Assembly (NCBI GenBank): GCA_023413605.1
Contig: JAEZPL010000722.1
Coordinates: 1-60,937 of the forward strand
Direction of reading: 5' to 3'
DNA length: 60,937 nucleotides
DNA from: Pseudomonadota bacterium
GTDB lineage: Bacteria > Pseudomonadota > Alphaproteobacteria > Azospirillales > Azospirillaceae
The notes under the pieces: generated by a model
Databases searched by the model: none
What the model was told of the DNA's origin: nothing
What the model saw: only the letters and a program-made list of their open reading frames with translations
Position numbers and translations under genes: made by a program
Shown: positions 45,450 to 53,133 of the stretch, one piece after another
How positions within the stretch are numbered: the first letter of the stretch is position 1
How the letters are laid out: each line of letters begins with the position of its first letter

Positions 45450-45964
45450 GGCGTTGCTTTCTCCATCCGCAGAATGTTCACGGGCTTTCCAAGGTAAAAG
45501 CTTGTAGAAGCCGACGCGCTGCGTGCAGGACATGCGACGGCGATGGACATCGCAAGTTCCCCGATCCGACCACGGCGACCGCTGTACTCCCGGATCGGTA
45601 TCCGCATAAGGGATTTATAGATGGTAAAAGACGCTTTCCAAAGCGGCCCCTTCCCCATCCCGGTTGCGGCACTGCCGTCCCGACACGGCCTGCGCTCAGC
45701 CGCGCAGAGGCTTGCATGGGAAAGAAAGCCCGAACGGTGCCTTTCTCATAGAAATATTACAGAAAATAAATCGCACACAGGATTCCCGGCGACACCACTT
45801 AACCTTAAAGTAGAAATTCTTACAAGCATGCCATCTCGTCGCGCGGCGATTCCTGACTCACATTCGCCACAAAAACGCACTGGTTTTCGTTTGAACTTTA
45901 GATAAAGGCATATATACCATTCCGCTGACTCTCCCCGCTTGTGATACGCCCAAAAAGGTCCGCC
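45450..45964. promoter_or_regulatory. divergent AT-rich control region
   Basis: The 515 bases between wecB and the 1047-residue glycosyltransferase gene hold no supported gene and become clearly AT-rich from about 45740. The only promoter I can name is for the plus strand at 45891-45918 (listed apart). The wecB promoter must also lie here but is not recognisable. Confidence 0.4.
45891..45918 (+). promoter_or_regulatory. candidate sigma70-like promoter
   Basis: TTGAAC at 45891-45896 and TATACC at 45913-45918 are 16 bases apart in an AT-rich patch. Transcription would start near 45925, about 40 bases before ATG 45965, a normal leader length. Confidence 0.4.
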
Positions 45965-48900
45965 ATGCCGAGATTCTTCGTTCTGTGCGATCCGAACATC
46001 GTTAAGACAGGCGGTCACTACCTCGAATACGCCAAAATGGTTATCGAGGCGGCACAGGCGCAGGGGTATCAGCCGGTGCTGGCGGTCAACGAGAACTGCC
46101 GGATCGATCCGCCTGAGGGCTGGATGATTTTGCCGGTGTTCGAATACGGCTTTTGGGGGCGGCACCTCGGCGGCGGCGCAGCCGCCGACCAGAGAATGAC
46201 CACCGCTGACCAGCGCTTCCTGCGACTGAAATATTCCCGCAACGGCCTGCTCTGGAACGCGGCCGGGGACCTCGGCGAGGTGCAGCATTTCAACCGCGAA
46301 TACCCGCCGAGCAAGGGCACGATCGAGCGGCTGCGCAGCCTGCATGAACTCAAGGCCCTGACAGACCTTTTCCTTCAATCCGAGAACGAGCGCACCGGCG
46401 GCGGCGACCGGGCACCGGAAGACTGGACCCCGGAGGATCGGGAGAGATTTTACGCCGCCCTGCGCGATGCCATCCGCTCTGCCCTTGCCACATTGAAGGG
46501 CAAGAAGGCTGACGAGCGCGCCCTGCTCGCCGCAACAACTCGCTCCGCCCTGACGTCGGCCGACACGAAGCGCGACAGCGGCGCCTTGCAGGACCTGACC
46601 AGCATGTCGGGCCGGGCGGCTTCCTTCGCGCGCGCCATGAACCGGGTGTTGGAGACGGTGCGGCCGGGGCCCGACAGCCTGATCCTCTATCCGACGATCA
46701 ACTATTTCGAACTGCGCGGGCTGAAGGAGGTGCTGGACGGCAACCCGCTGGCCCATGCCCCCAGCCACCATGTCATCCTTCGGCGCAACGCTTACAACGG
46801 CTACAGCGGCAGCTTCGACGAGCAGGAATGGCAGGTCCATCCGGTTCGGACCGCCCTGGCCCTTCTGAACGACGTTGGCGAGGATACCCGCCTCCGCTTC
46901 TACACCGACACCGAGCCGCTGACGCATCAATACAATCTGTTCAACACGGCCCGTTTCGTGACAGGACCGGTCCCGGTGGACATGGTCGAACGCGTCCGCC
47001 CCGCGCCGCCGCGGTACGATGATCAGGCCCGCCCGGCCTTGCTGCTGGTCGACGCCACCGGCCTTCAGGAAACGCGCACCTTCCTGGAACAGCTCGAGTT
47101 CGCGACCAGGGATGGCGCCGAGCGCTTCGCGGTCAAGGTGGTGGTGCGCGACGGGACGCCGCTGGGGACCTATCTGGCGGCCGGGCTGGCCGGCCCGCGT
47201 GGATTCGGGGACGTGGAGTTTATCCTGCCCGAGGACGTGGACGGCATCGCGAGCGCACGCTACGACGCCGTTGCCTTCGGCTCCTGGCACGAGAGCTACG
47301 GCCGCCTCGCCATGGAGGCGCTGGAGCAAGGGCGGTCGCTGGCTGTGCCGCCGTCGAGCTGGATTGCCCAGGCAATGTGCCGGGAGGCATCCGCCTTCCA
47401 TGACGACGCCCTGAAGGGCGCCGGCCTCGTGGCGAACCTGGACAGGACATCCCTGCCCTGGATGCACTACGACTACGCCACCGGCGCGCAGCACCCGGTC
47501 ACCGGGCGCGAGTGGGTCGCCGTCAAGCCGGGTGCGGCCACGACGGTCGAACTCGATGTGCCGCCGGGCGCGGACACGGTGCGCCTGCTGTTCCGCCAGT
47601 TCGGCCCGGACGCTTGGCGGATGCCCATCAACCTGATCGCCTTCTTCCGTCGGCAAGACGACCTCTCCTCCGGCGTCGGTCGCCACGACCTTGCCCTGAC
47701 GGGGATCGGCAACGGCGTGGCCTCGGTGGTCCTGCCGGTGCCGCCGAACTGCGCCCGGCTCGCCCTGGCGCTGTGCAACTTCCATTTCGACGCGCCGATC
47801 CAGATCCAGGTGATGGGGGGCCTCTGGGCCACCCGCAACCGCCATGTGCCGGCCCTGCCGGGCGGACTGATGATGCCGGACCTGCGCGGCGATTTCGTCA
47901 ATTCCTGGCTGACGCCCCTGCGCACCCTGCTGGCCGCCCGCCGCAGCTATGGCGAAAGCGGTGCGGGCTGGATGGATCCGGTGGCGCTGCGCCGGCGCGT
48001 GCCGCCCGGGCTGCGGCCGATGGTGGTGTCGTATCTCGGCGACGCGCGGGAGGAGAAGGGCTTCCACCGGCTGCCCGCCCTGGTCCGCCGCCTGGCGGCC
48101 GACCCGGTTTGCCGAGACGTCATCGTGAAGTCGCAGGTCTACTACACCGCCGACTATCCGGAGGCGTCCTGCCTGTCCGCGGCGGCCATCCTGCGCACCG
48201 CGCCGCGGGACCGGGTGTCCCTGATCGAGCGCCCGCTCGACTCCCGCGAATACGCCCGCGAGATCATGAAGTCCGACGCGGTTCTGGTTTCTTACCGTCA
48301 ACACGACTACATCGCGCGCTCATCGGGCATTTTCACCGAGGCCTTGGCCGGCGGCATCCCGGTGGTGATCCCAAGCGGGACCTGGATGTCGGCCGAAACC
48401 GACTCCTTCGCCTATGAGCAGCATTGCACCCTGATCGGCGCTGACCGCATCGTCCGGATCGAGCGACCCGAACTGAACTCCTTCGTCGGCGGCAGCGTCT
48501 GGCCAATCCAGCGTTCCCTGCCGGCCGGCACCGTTCCGGTGACCCGCGGCAGCATCACCTTCGTGCATGTGCCGGTGCCGGACGAGGTTGAGTATCTGTG
48601 GATCACCTACTGCCCGGACCCCAATCGGCCGCGGGCCTTCACCCGCTTCGACATCTCCTTCCAGGACAGTTTCCATGGCGGTCAGGAAATCGCCAAGGTC
48701 AAGCGCGTCCTGGGCGGCGGCATCGCCACCATCCTGTCGCTGGTCGCGCGCGTTCCGAAGCGGGCGAACGGGGTGTGGATCGGCATGTACAACGCCAATG
48801 GCTTCGAACCGTACGACCTGCAGAACTTCGCCCTGAACTTCGTGCGCGGGAACGGGCCGCGCGTGCCGGAATTCGCGGGTGGCGTGACCTACTTCACCGG

Positions 48901-49108
48901 TGACGACGATGCCGAACTCGACCGCAACCTTGCCGAGGCGGTCCATCTGCTCCGGCGCGACTACGATCTCTACGCGGCGAGCGCCGCGGCGATCCAGCCG
49001 GAATGGGCCGCGCGCCACACCCCCTCACGTCTGGTCGCGATGATGGAAAAGCCGTTCACGGACGCCGAGCGAGCCCAGCGGGCCCGTTTCCACGGCGCCG
49101 ATTGGTGA
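45965..49108 (+). CDS. large multidomain glycosyltransferase (two GT-B-like segments)
   Basis: A 1047-residue protein. One GT4-like donor motif, SWHESYGRLAMEALEQG, lies near 440-456; a second GT-B domain spans about 686-810 with VVSYLGDAREEKGFHRLP and SSGIFTEALAGGIPVVIP. Each is followed by a beta-rich stretch (about 505-640 and 850-965) with the same plan, VDVPPGADTVRLLF versus VHVPVPDEVEYLWI and ending near CNFHF versus YNANGF, so the halves look duplicated. The N-terminal 180 residues include a charged helical part. No signal peptide. ATG 45965 follows AAAAAGG; GTG 45941 is less likely. Function beyond glycosyl transfer unknown. Confidence 0.75.
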   Translation: MPRFFVLCDPNIVKTGGHYLEYAKMVIEAAQAQGYQPVLAVNENCRIDPPEGWMILPVFEYGFWGRHLGGGAAADQRMTTADQRFLRLKYSRNGLLWNAAGDLGEVQHFNREYPPSKGTIERLRSLHELKALTDLFLQSENERTGGGDRAPEDWTPEDRERFYAALRDAIRSALATLKGKKADERALLAATTRSALTSADTKRDSGALQDLTSMSGRAASFARAMNRVLETVRPGPDSLILYPTINYFELRGLKEVLDGNPLAHAPSHHVILRRNAYNGYSGSFDEQEWQVHPVRTALALLNDVGEDTRLRFYTDTEPLTHQYNLFNTARFVTGPVPVDMVERVRPAPPRYDDQARPALLLVDATGLQETRTFLEQLEFATRDGAERFAVKVVVRDGTPLGTYLAAGLAGPRGFGDVEFILPEDVDGIASARYDAVAFGSWHESYGRLAMEALEQGRSLAVPPSSWIAQAMCREASAFHDDALKGAGLVANLDRTSLPWMHYDYATGAQHPVTGREWVAVKPGAATTVELDVPPGADTVRLLFRQFGPDAWRMPINLIAFFRRQDDLSSGVGRHDLALTGIGNGVASVVLPVPPNCARLALALCNFHFDAPIQIQVMGGLWATRNRHVPALPGGLMMPDLRGDFVNSWLTPLRTLLAARRSYGESGAGWMDPVALRRRVPPGLRPMVVSYLGDAREEKGFHRLPALVRRLAADPVCRDVIVKSQVYYTADYPEASCLSAAAILRTAPRDRVSLIERPLDSREYAREIMKSDAVLVSYRQHDYIARSSGIFTEALAGGIPVVIPSGTWMSAETDSFAYEQHCTLIGADRIVRIERPELNSFVGGSVWPIQRSLPAGTVPVTRGSITFVHVPVPDEVEYLWITYCPDPNRPRAFTRFDISFQDSFHGGQEIAKVKRVLGGGIATILSLVARVPKRANGVWIGMYNANGFEPYDLQNFALNFVRGNGPRVPEFAGGVTYFTGDDDAELDRNLAEAVHLLRRDYDLYAASAAAIQPEWAARHTPSRLVAMMEKPFTDAERAQRARFHGADW

Positions 49109-49143
49109 CCGCTCCTGCTCCGCCGCCCGCTAGGACCATGATC

Positions 49144-50280
49144 ATGAACGCTCCACGCCGCGCGCCCCGCATCGCCGCCCTGTTCGACACCTCGTTCGGT
49201 TACGGCTCGCCCCAGCTCGAACTGTTCATACAGTCCCTCGGGACCTTCTACGGCACGAACGACTGCTGGCTGATCGAGCCCGACGTGAAGGGCAAGCGCA
49301 ACCTGCACGAACGCAACGGCATGACGATCCGGCGCCTCGCCACCCGCATGGCGCCGCACGGCGAGCTGTTCCACATCGACTACAACATCCAGGCCCACCG
49401 CTGGCTGCGCGACTGCGATCCGGACATCGTGGTGGTGACCAGCGGCGCCGTGCTGCCGGCCTTGCTGCGGCTGCCGCGCAAGCCGCCGCTCGTCATCTAT
49501 TACATGCTGGAGAACATGGAGTACCAGCGGGCGTCCAGCGGCGGCGCGCTGGTGCAGCTCAACCGCATGGCGCGCCCCTGGATCGACCTGATCTGCGTGC
49601 CGGAGCGCGAGCGGGCGCAATTCGACCTGTCCTGGCTCGGCTGGAACGACATTCCGACGGTGGAAATCCTGAACGTGTCGACCGACGGGTTCCGGCGGAA
49701 TCGCGCGCCCGCGGACTTCCGCATCCTGCACGCCGGTTCGATCTGCGAGAACACGCTGTCGCATTACCTGGACAGTCCGGCGCTCAACGGCGTGCCGGTC
49801 GACGTCTACGGCATCCTGGCATCCCAGGCGATGCGCAACCTGTTCAACGGGATGATGGCGCAAGGCCGTTCGGTGGCCTACCGCGGCGTCCTGTCGATGG
49901 CCGATCTGGAGGCCGTCTACAACGACTATGCCTATTCCCTGACCATGTGGAAGCCGAAGGACATCAACCAGATCCACGCGTCGCCCAACAAGCTGTTCCA
50001 GAGCATCGCGCATGGCGTCCCGCCGATTTCAGCCCCGCATCCGCAGTGCGTACGCATCCTGCGCCGCTACGGCTGCGGCCTGTTGATGGACGATTGGAGC
50101 CGGGAGAGCTTCGAGGCGGCGGTGCGCCGGGCGATCGACCTCTATGGCACGAGCGCCTACGACAGCATGGTGGAGAACTGCCGGATCGCCACGGAAGTGG
50201 AGCTGAACTGGACGGCCCAGTTCAACAAGGCAGCCGCCCACCTTCCCCGCTACCAGCCGGCGCTCGCCGCCGCGGATTAG
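49144..50280 (+). CDS. GT-B-type glycosyltransferase
   Basis: A 378-residue protein with an N-terminal RIAALFDTSFGYGSPQLELF, IVVVTSGAVLPALLRLP in the acceptor half, FRILHAGSICENTLSHYL, and a donor half with INQIHASPNKLFQSIAHGVPPI, the loop equivalent to the GT4 donor site. AGGA at 49132-49135 is eight bases before ATG 49144 but only two before ATG 49138, so 49144 is chosen. It lies 35 bases after the large glycosyltransferase and probably shares its promoter. Donor unknown. Confidence 0.78.
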   Translation: MNAPRRAPRIAALFDTSFGYGSPQLELFIQSLGTFYGTNDCWLIEPDVKGKRNLHERNGMTIRRLATRMAPHGELFHIDYNIQAHRWLRDCDPDIVVVTSGAVLPALLRLPRKPPLVIYYMLENMEYQRASSGGALVQLNRMARPWIDLICVPERERAQFDLSWLGWNDIPTVEILNVSTDGFRRNRAPADFRILHAGSICENTLSHYLDSPALNGVPVDVYGILASQAMRNLFNGMMAQGRSVAYRGVLSMADLEAVYNDYAYSLTMWKPKDINQIHASPNKLFQSIAHGVPPISAPHPQCVRILRRYGCGLLMDDWSRESFEAAVRRAIDLYGTSAYDSMVENCRIATEVELNWTAQFNKAAAHLPRYQPALAAAD

Positions 50281-50290
50281 GCGGCTGGGC

Positions 50291-50327
50291 GCCGGTTGGC
50301 GGCGCCCATGCCGCCCGGATCAGCCGT
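50291..50327. repeat. direct repeat, copy A, downstream side of DUF1796 gene
   Basis: The 36 bases beginning GCCGGTTGGCGGCGCCCATG match 51284-51319 with two differences. The copy here has one CCGCCCGGATCAG unit, while the other copy has three. Confidence 0.8.
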
Positions 50328-50408
50328 CGGCGGTTCGCGCCCTTGGACTGCGGCGTGTTCGTTGGGACTGAATTGGTTGGCTCAGTGCTCTTTTGGACGC
50401 TCCTGCGC

Positions 50409-50441
50409 ACGAATGAACGGAGAAAAATTTTGTTCATTCGT
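50409..50441. terminator. bidirectional hairpin terminator
   Basis: ACGAATGAAC at 50409-50418 pairs with GTTCATTCGT at 50432-50441, a 10-bp stem around a loop that contains AAAATTTT. It stands between two convergent genes and overlaps the last codons of the DUF1796 gene. Confidence 0.5.
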
Positions 50442-51135
50442 TCGTTGCTGTGACAGGGCTTAGGTGCAAAACACCAAGCCGCTCAAACAGTTCATCCCAT
50501 TGGCCATCATGGCCGCGCCACTGGTTGGCTCCGGCAAGATGCCCGACCGACACCGGTCCAAGGCTGTACAGGGCAGACCGCTTGTCATCCCATGGTTCAG
50601 CAGGCATCAGGTCTGGATGGTGTACAAACGCCACATGGTACGGAAGATCAGGATAAAGGATTTCGATTCGATCACAGAATTGGGCGGCATCATCATGTGT
50701 AAAGATGGCCTGCTCCGCAAAATACGGCCAAGCAGCTAGCTTTTCAGCGAACGTCCCAAACCGGATGAACAATGTCGGCACGCCAGCCCGAAGGGACTCA
50801 TCCAAACGGCGAAAACGACGCTCCATCTTCTCCCTGCAGGTTGCCGCCGCTTCATCGGTAATGACCGCGTGATTGGATGTATTACGTGGAAATTCATGAG
50901 GGTATAGAAGCCCGTAGGCCTCGCACAATGGCTCAGTACCATCGTCGGTCAGCCTCACACGACCGCCAATACGCGCGCCTTTGTCATCCAGTGTCGCCAA
51001 TAGGGCTTGATACGGTGTCACAAGCCAATCGAACGGACCAGTAGGACACCCGGGTAGAGCCCGCTTAATCTGGTACGCGACTTGGCACCACCCACCAAGT
51101 GATATGACTTGGTCGTATTTCATGGACGCGCCCAT
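50434..51135 (-). CDS. DUF1796 family putative papain-like cysteine peptidase
   Basis: A 233-residue protein matching the DUF1796 pattern: ISLGGWCQVAYQIKR near 11-25 with the presumed active Cys, GPFDWLVTPYQ near 33-43, CEAYGLLYPHEFPRN with a His, and a middle MERRFRRLDESLRAG then TLFIRFGTF. The family is called peptidase-like but is found in glycan clusters and has no proven reaction. The DNA is AT-richer than its neighbours and lies between direct repeats, both signs of transfer. Starts at ATG 51135 or the in-frame ATG 51123 (MKYDQV), which fits family starts. Confidence 0.8.
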   Translation of the reverse strand: MGASMKYDQVISLGGWCQVAYQIKRALPGCPTGPFDWLVTPYQALLATLDDKGARIGGRVRLTDDGTEPLCEAYGLLYPHEFPRNTSNHAVITDEAAATCREKMERRFRRLDESLRAGVPTLFIRFGTFAEKLAAWPYFAEQAIFTHDDAAQFCDRIEILYPDLPYHVAFVHHPDLMPAEPWDDKRSALYSLGPVSVGHLAGANQWRGHDGQWDELFERLGVLHLSPVTATNE

Positions 51136-51256
51136 TATGGTTGTGCAGCCGAGTTATCGGCTTGGAAAACAGGTGTATATCCTGCGCATGTTAACGGACT
51201 CTCAACGTTGCGCCACAGGATCGATTGCAGAGGTTCTCCTCGCCACCAGCCGACAC

Positions 51257-51280
51257 TCGCCGCCGTAGAGCGAGCGGCGA
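51257..51280 (-). terminator. candidate terminator after the tail-fibre-like genes
   Basis: TCGCCGC at 51257-51263 pairs with GCGGCGA at 51274-51280 around a 10-base loop, about 60 bases beyond the 51339 gene end on the minus strand. There is no T run, so confidence is low. Confidence 0.3.
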
Positions 51281-51283
51281 CGC

Positions 51284-51346
51284 GCCGGCTGGCGGCGCCC
51301 ACGCCGCCCGGATCAGCCGCCCGGATCAGCCGCCCGGATCAGCCGT
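51284..51346. repeat. direct repeat, copy B, with 13-bp tandem expansion
   Basis: Near copy of 50291-50327 in which the unit CCGCCCGGATCAG is present three times in a row (51304, 51317 and 51330). The stop codon of the 100-residue gene lies in the last unit, so expansion changes its 3' neighbourhood but not its product. Confidence 0.8.
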
Positions 51347-51641
51347 CGACGGCTTCGACGAACACGGCGGCGGTGGTGCCTTCCCGCTGGGCGGCGGCCT
51401 TGATCCGGGCATAGATCGCACCGTAGCCGATCCCGCCAGCGTCGCCGGGAAAATGGTCCCCGTCGAAGGCCAGGGGAACCACCGCCAGCGGGCGGTGGCC
51501 ATCGCGGCGTGCCGCCTCGTCCGCATAGCCGGCCATCGTCACCTGAACGGCGCGCTGCACCCGGTTCATTTCCAGCGACAGGATGCTCCAGTATTCGGCG
51601 GCGATGCCGAAGTCGGTCGGTATCCTCTTGATGAGAGCCAT
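51339..51641 (-). CDS. small hypothetical protein, tail-fibre-operon member
   Basis: A 100-residue protein beginning MALIKRIPTDFGIAAEYW; it has the repeated alternation of helix and strand seen in small phage structural or assembly proteins (VQRAVQVTMAGYADEAAR, then VPLAFDGDHFP). I do not recognise a family. AAGGA eight bases before ATG 51641 supports the start. It follows the fibre-like gene by 34 bases in the same direction and probably works with it. Confidence 0.65.
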   Translation of the reverse strand: MALIKRIPTDFGIAAEYWSILSLEMNRVQRAVQVTMAGYADEAARRDGHRPLAVVPLAFDGDHFPGDAGGIGYGAIYARIKAAAQREGTTAAVFVEAVDG

Positions 51642-51675
51642 TGGAAAATTTTCCTTCTGTTATCGATGAGGGAGA

Positions 51676-52413
51676 TCAGACGATCTTGACCGTGCCGCCG
51701 TCGTTCCACAGCGCACCGCTTGGCAGGCCGGCGGCGCTCTTCGGCAGCGTCGGCACGACCACCGTGCCCGCGCCCTTGGGCTGAAGCCGCAGGTGGATGT
51801 TCGCGTCGCTCCCCGCGGCAAAAAGGGTGGGCGCGGCCCCGACGGCTCCCCCTTCGACGAGCACCCGGTTGACGGCGTTCGCCACCTTGGCGATGCGCAG
51901 GGAATCAGCGCCCTGGACACCCCCAACCGCAACACTGTCCGGATGGACGACGACCATGAGGTTGGGCGTGAACGTCCCTTTTGCGACGGCGCCGCCGGTG
52001 TTGCAGAACAACGCTATCGTGTTCCACGCTGGCGTGTTGACCGCCAATCCGCTCGCGGCGAGGGAGCCGTGGCCGACGACGAAGCGGGCGGCGGTTCCGT
52101 CGAACCAGACGTTGGCGCCAAGGTAACCCTGACCGCCGCTGGAGGACGAGCCCCGCAGCCAGGTTCCGGCTCCACCAATGGCGACGCCGGCGGTATCGCA
52201 TGTCAATTGACTGCCTCCGCCCGCCGACAAGGCCACCGTGTCATTTGCGGGGTGCGTCAGCCCGGTGTCGGGATCATTGGCGAAGGCAAGTCCCGGAGCC
52301 GAGACGGTTCCCGCCGGCAGGGTGACCACCCCGGTGAAGGTGGGGTTCGCCTTGGGCGCCACGGAAATCGGGTCCGCACCTCGGCGCGGTGCCGTGTAAT
52401 AGGGATTGGACAT
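51676..52413 (-). CDS. phage tail-fibre-like protein
   Basis: About 245 residues, rich in Gly, Ala, Thr and Val, with the collar pattern typical of tail fibres and GTA fibres: KANPTFTGVVTLPAG near 22-36, then APGLAFANDPDTGLTHPAND, a low-complexity beta-rich body and a C-terminus ending GALWNDGGTVKIV. ATG 52413 gives MSNPYYTAPRRG; GTG 52422 overlaps the upstream stop (GTGA) and is possible. No phage morphogenesis genes are near, so it is either a remnant or a recruited surface protein. Confidence 0.75.
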   Translation of the reverse strand: MSNPYYTAPRRGADPISVAPKANPTFTGVVTLPAGTVSAPGLAFANDPDTGLTHPANDTVALSAGGGSQLTCDTAGVAIGGAGTWLRGSSSSGGQGYLGANVWFDGTAARFVVGHGSLAASGLAVNTPAWNTIALFCNTGGAVAKGTFTPNLMVVVHPDSVAVGGVQGADSLRIAKVANAVNRVLVEGGAVGAAPTLFAAGSDANIHLRLQPKGAGTVVVPTLPKSAAGLPSGALWNDGGTVKIV

Positions 52414-52418
52414 GGCGC

Positions 52419-52739
52419 TCACCCGTAGAAGGCCAGGGAGACGGTGCAGTCGGTCGGTGCCACCAGTCCCAGCGCCGTCACGCCGTTGATGATCCGGCCG
52501 GCCGGGTTCAGTTCGGCCGCCGCCCCGTTCAGGACGTCGCCGGCCGGCAGCGCGGCGGCGGCACCGTACTGCATCCAGAAATCGCCGTTGGCGTTGGCCA
52601 GCACGATCCGGGCACCGGTTGGAACAGCGACCTGCTTGGGCACGCCGGCGACCAGGACGACCGCATGACGGCTGTTGGACACGTTGACGACGTCGGTGCG
52701 GTTGCCCATGGCATCGTTCGCACTTAGGAAGTTCAGCAT
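52419..52739 (-). CDS. small phage-like structural protein
   Basis: A 106-residue protein beginning MLNFLSANDAMGNRTDVVNV, with short beta strands (HAVVLVAGVPKQVAVPTG, ARIVLANANGDFWMQYG) and no enzyme motif. Its composition and position, directly ahead of the tail-fibre-like gene, suggest a phage or GTA baseplate/fibre accessory. No family is recognised. A GGGGG tract lies six to ten bases before ATG 52739. Confidence 0.65.
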   Translation of the reverse strand: MLNFLSANDAMGNRTDVVNVSNSRHAVVLVAGVPKQVAVPTGARIVLANANGDFWMQYGAAAALPAGDVLNGAAAELNPAGRIINGVTALGLVAPTDCTVSLAFYG

Positions 52740-53057
52740 ATAAAGCCCCCGCTTCTTATTAGCCAGGGCATGATTGCATGATTTTTTTCCTATTTCAATG
52801 CCGATTTCCTTTCTGCTGCTGCCCGACGGTATGGAGGCGAGCGATATCGGGCATCAGGCCAGGGAAGTGACGAAAAAAGCTGCGGCATTCTCTCGATCGT
52901 CTGGTCTTTCCAAAACAGGCCGAGAAAAAATTGCCCTCTATTTCCAGAGTATTCTTGATTCAGAACTCACAACTTGCGCCAAAGCCCAAGCGCTGACCCG
53001 GTAGGGGTGCGTTTCGAGCGCGCCACCAAACATACCCTGACAATCGAAATCTTGAGT
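52740..53057. other. AT-rich gap between fibre-like genes and FkbM gene
   Basis: No supported gene. An open frame at 52798-53004 (plus, 68 codons) has no ribosome-binding site and no recognisable family. The gap must hold the minus-strand promoter of the fibre-like genes; no clear hexamer pair is seen. Confidence 0.4.
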
Positions 53058-53086
53058 TTGCACAAGAGATTCTTTCCTGCTAAAAT
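53058..53086 (+). promoter_or_regulatory. sigma70-like promoter of the FkbM gene
   Basis: TTGCAC at 53058-53063 and TAAAAT at 53081-53086 are 17 bases apart. Transcription would start near 53093, which argues that the ATG at 53095 is too close to be the main start and favours ATG 53134, which has GGAAAG seven bases upstream. Confidence 0.5.
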
Positions 53087-53133
53087 TGGATAGCATGGGA
53101 ATGATTGGAATAAAGACTGTGGAAAGCCAGAAT

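Noticed and set aside
45746..48304. Minus-strand open frame of 852 codons opposite the large glycosyltransferase
   Set aside because: Shadow frame; the plus strand has GT4-like motifs, a promoter and a ribosome-binding site.
52798..53004. Possible 68-residue protein between the fibre-like and FkbM genes
   Set aside because: No ribosome-binding site, no recognisable family, and it lies in the AT-rich promoter region.
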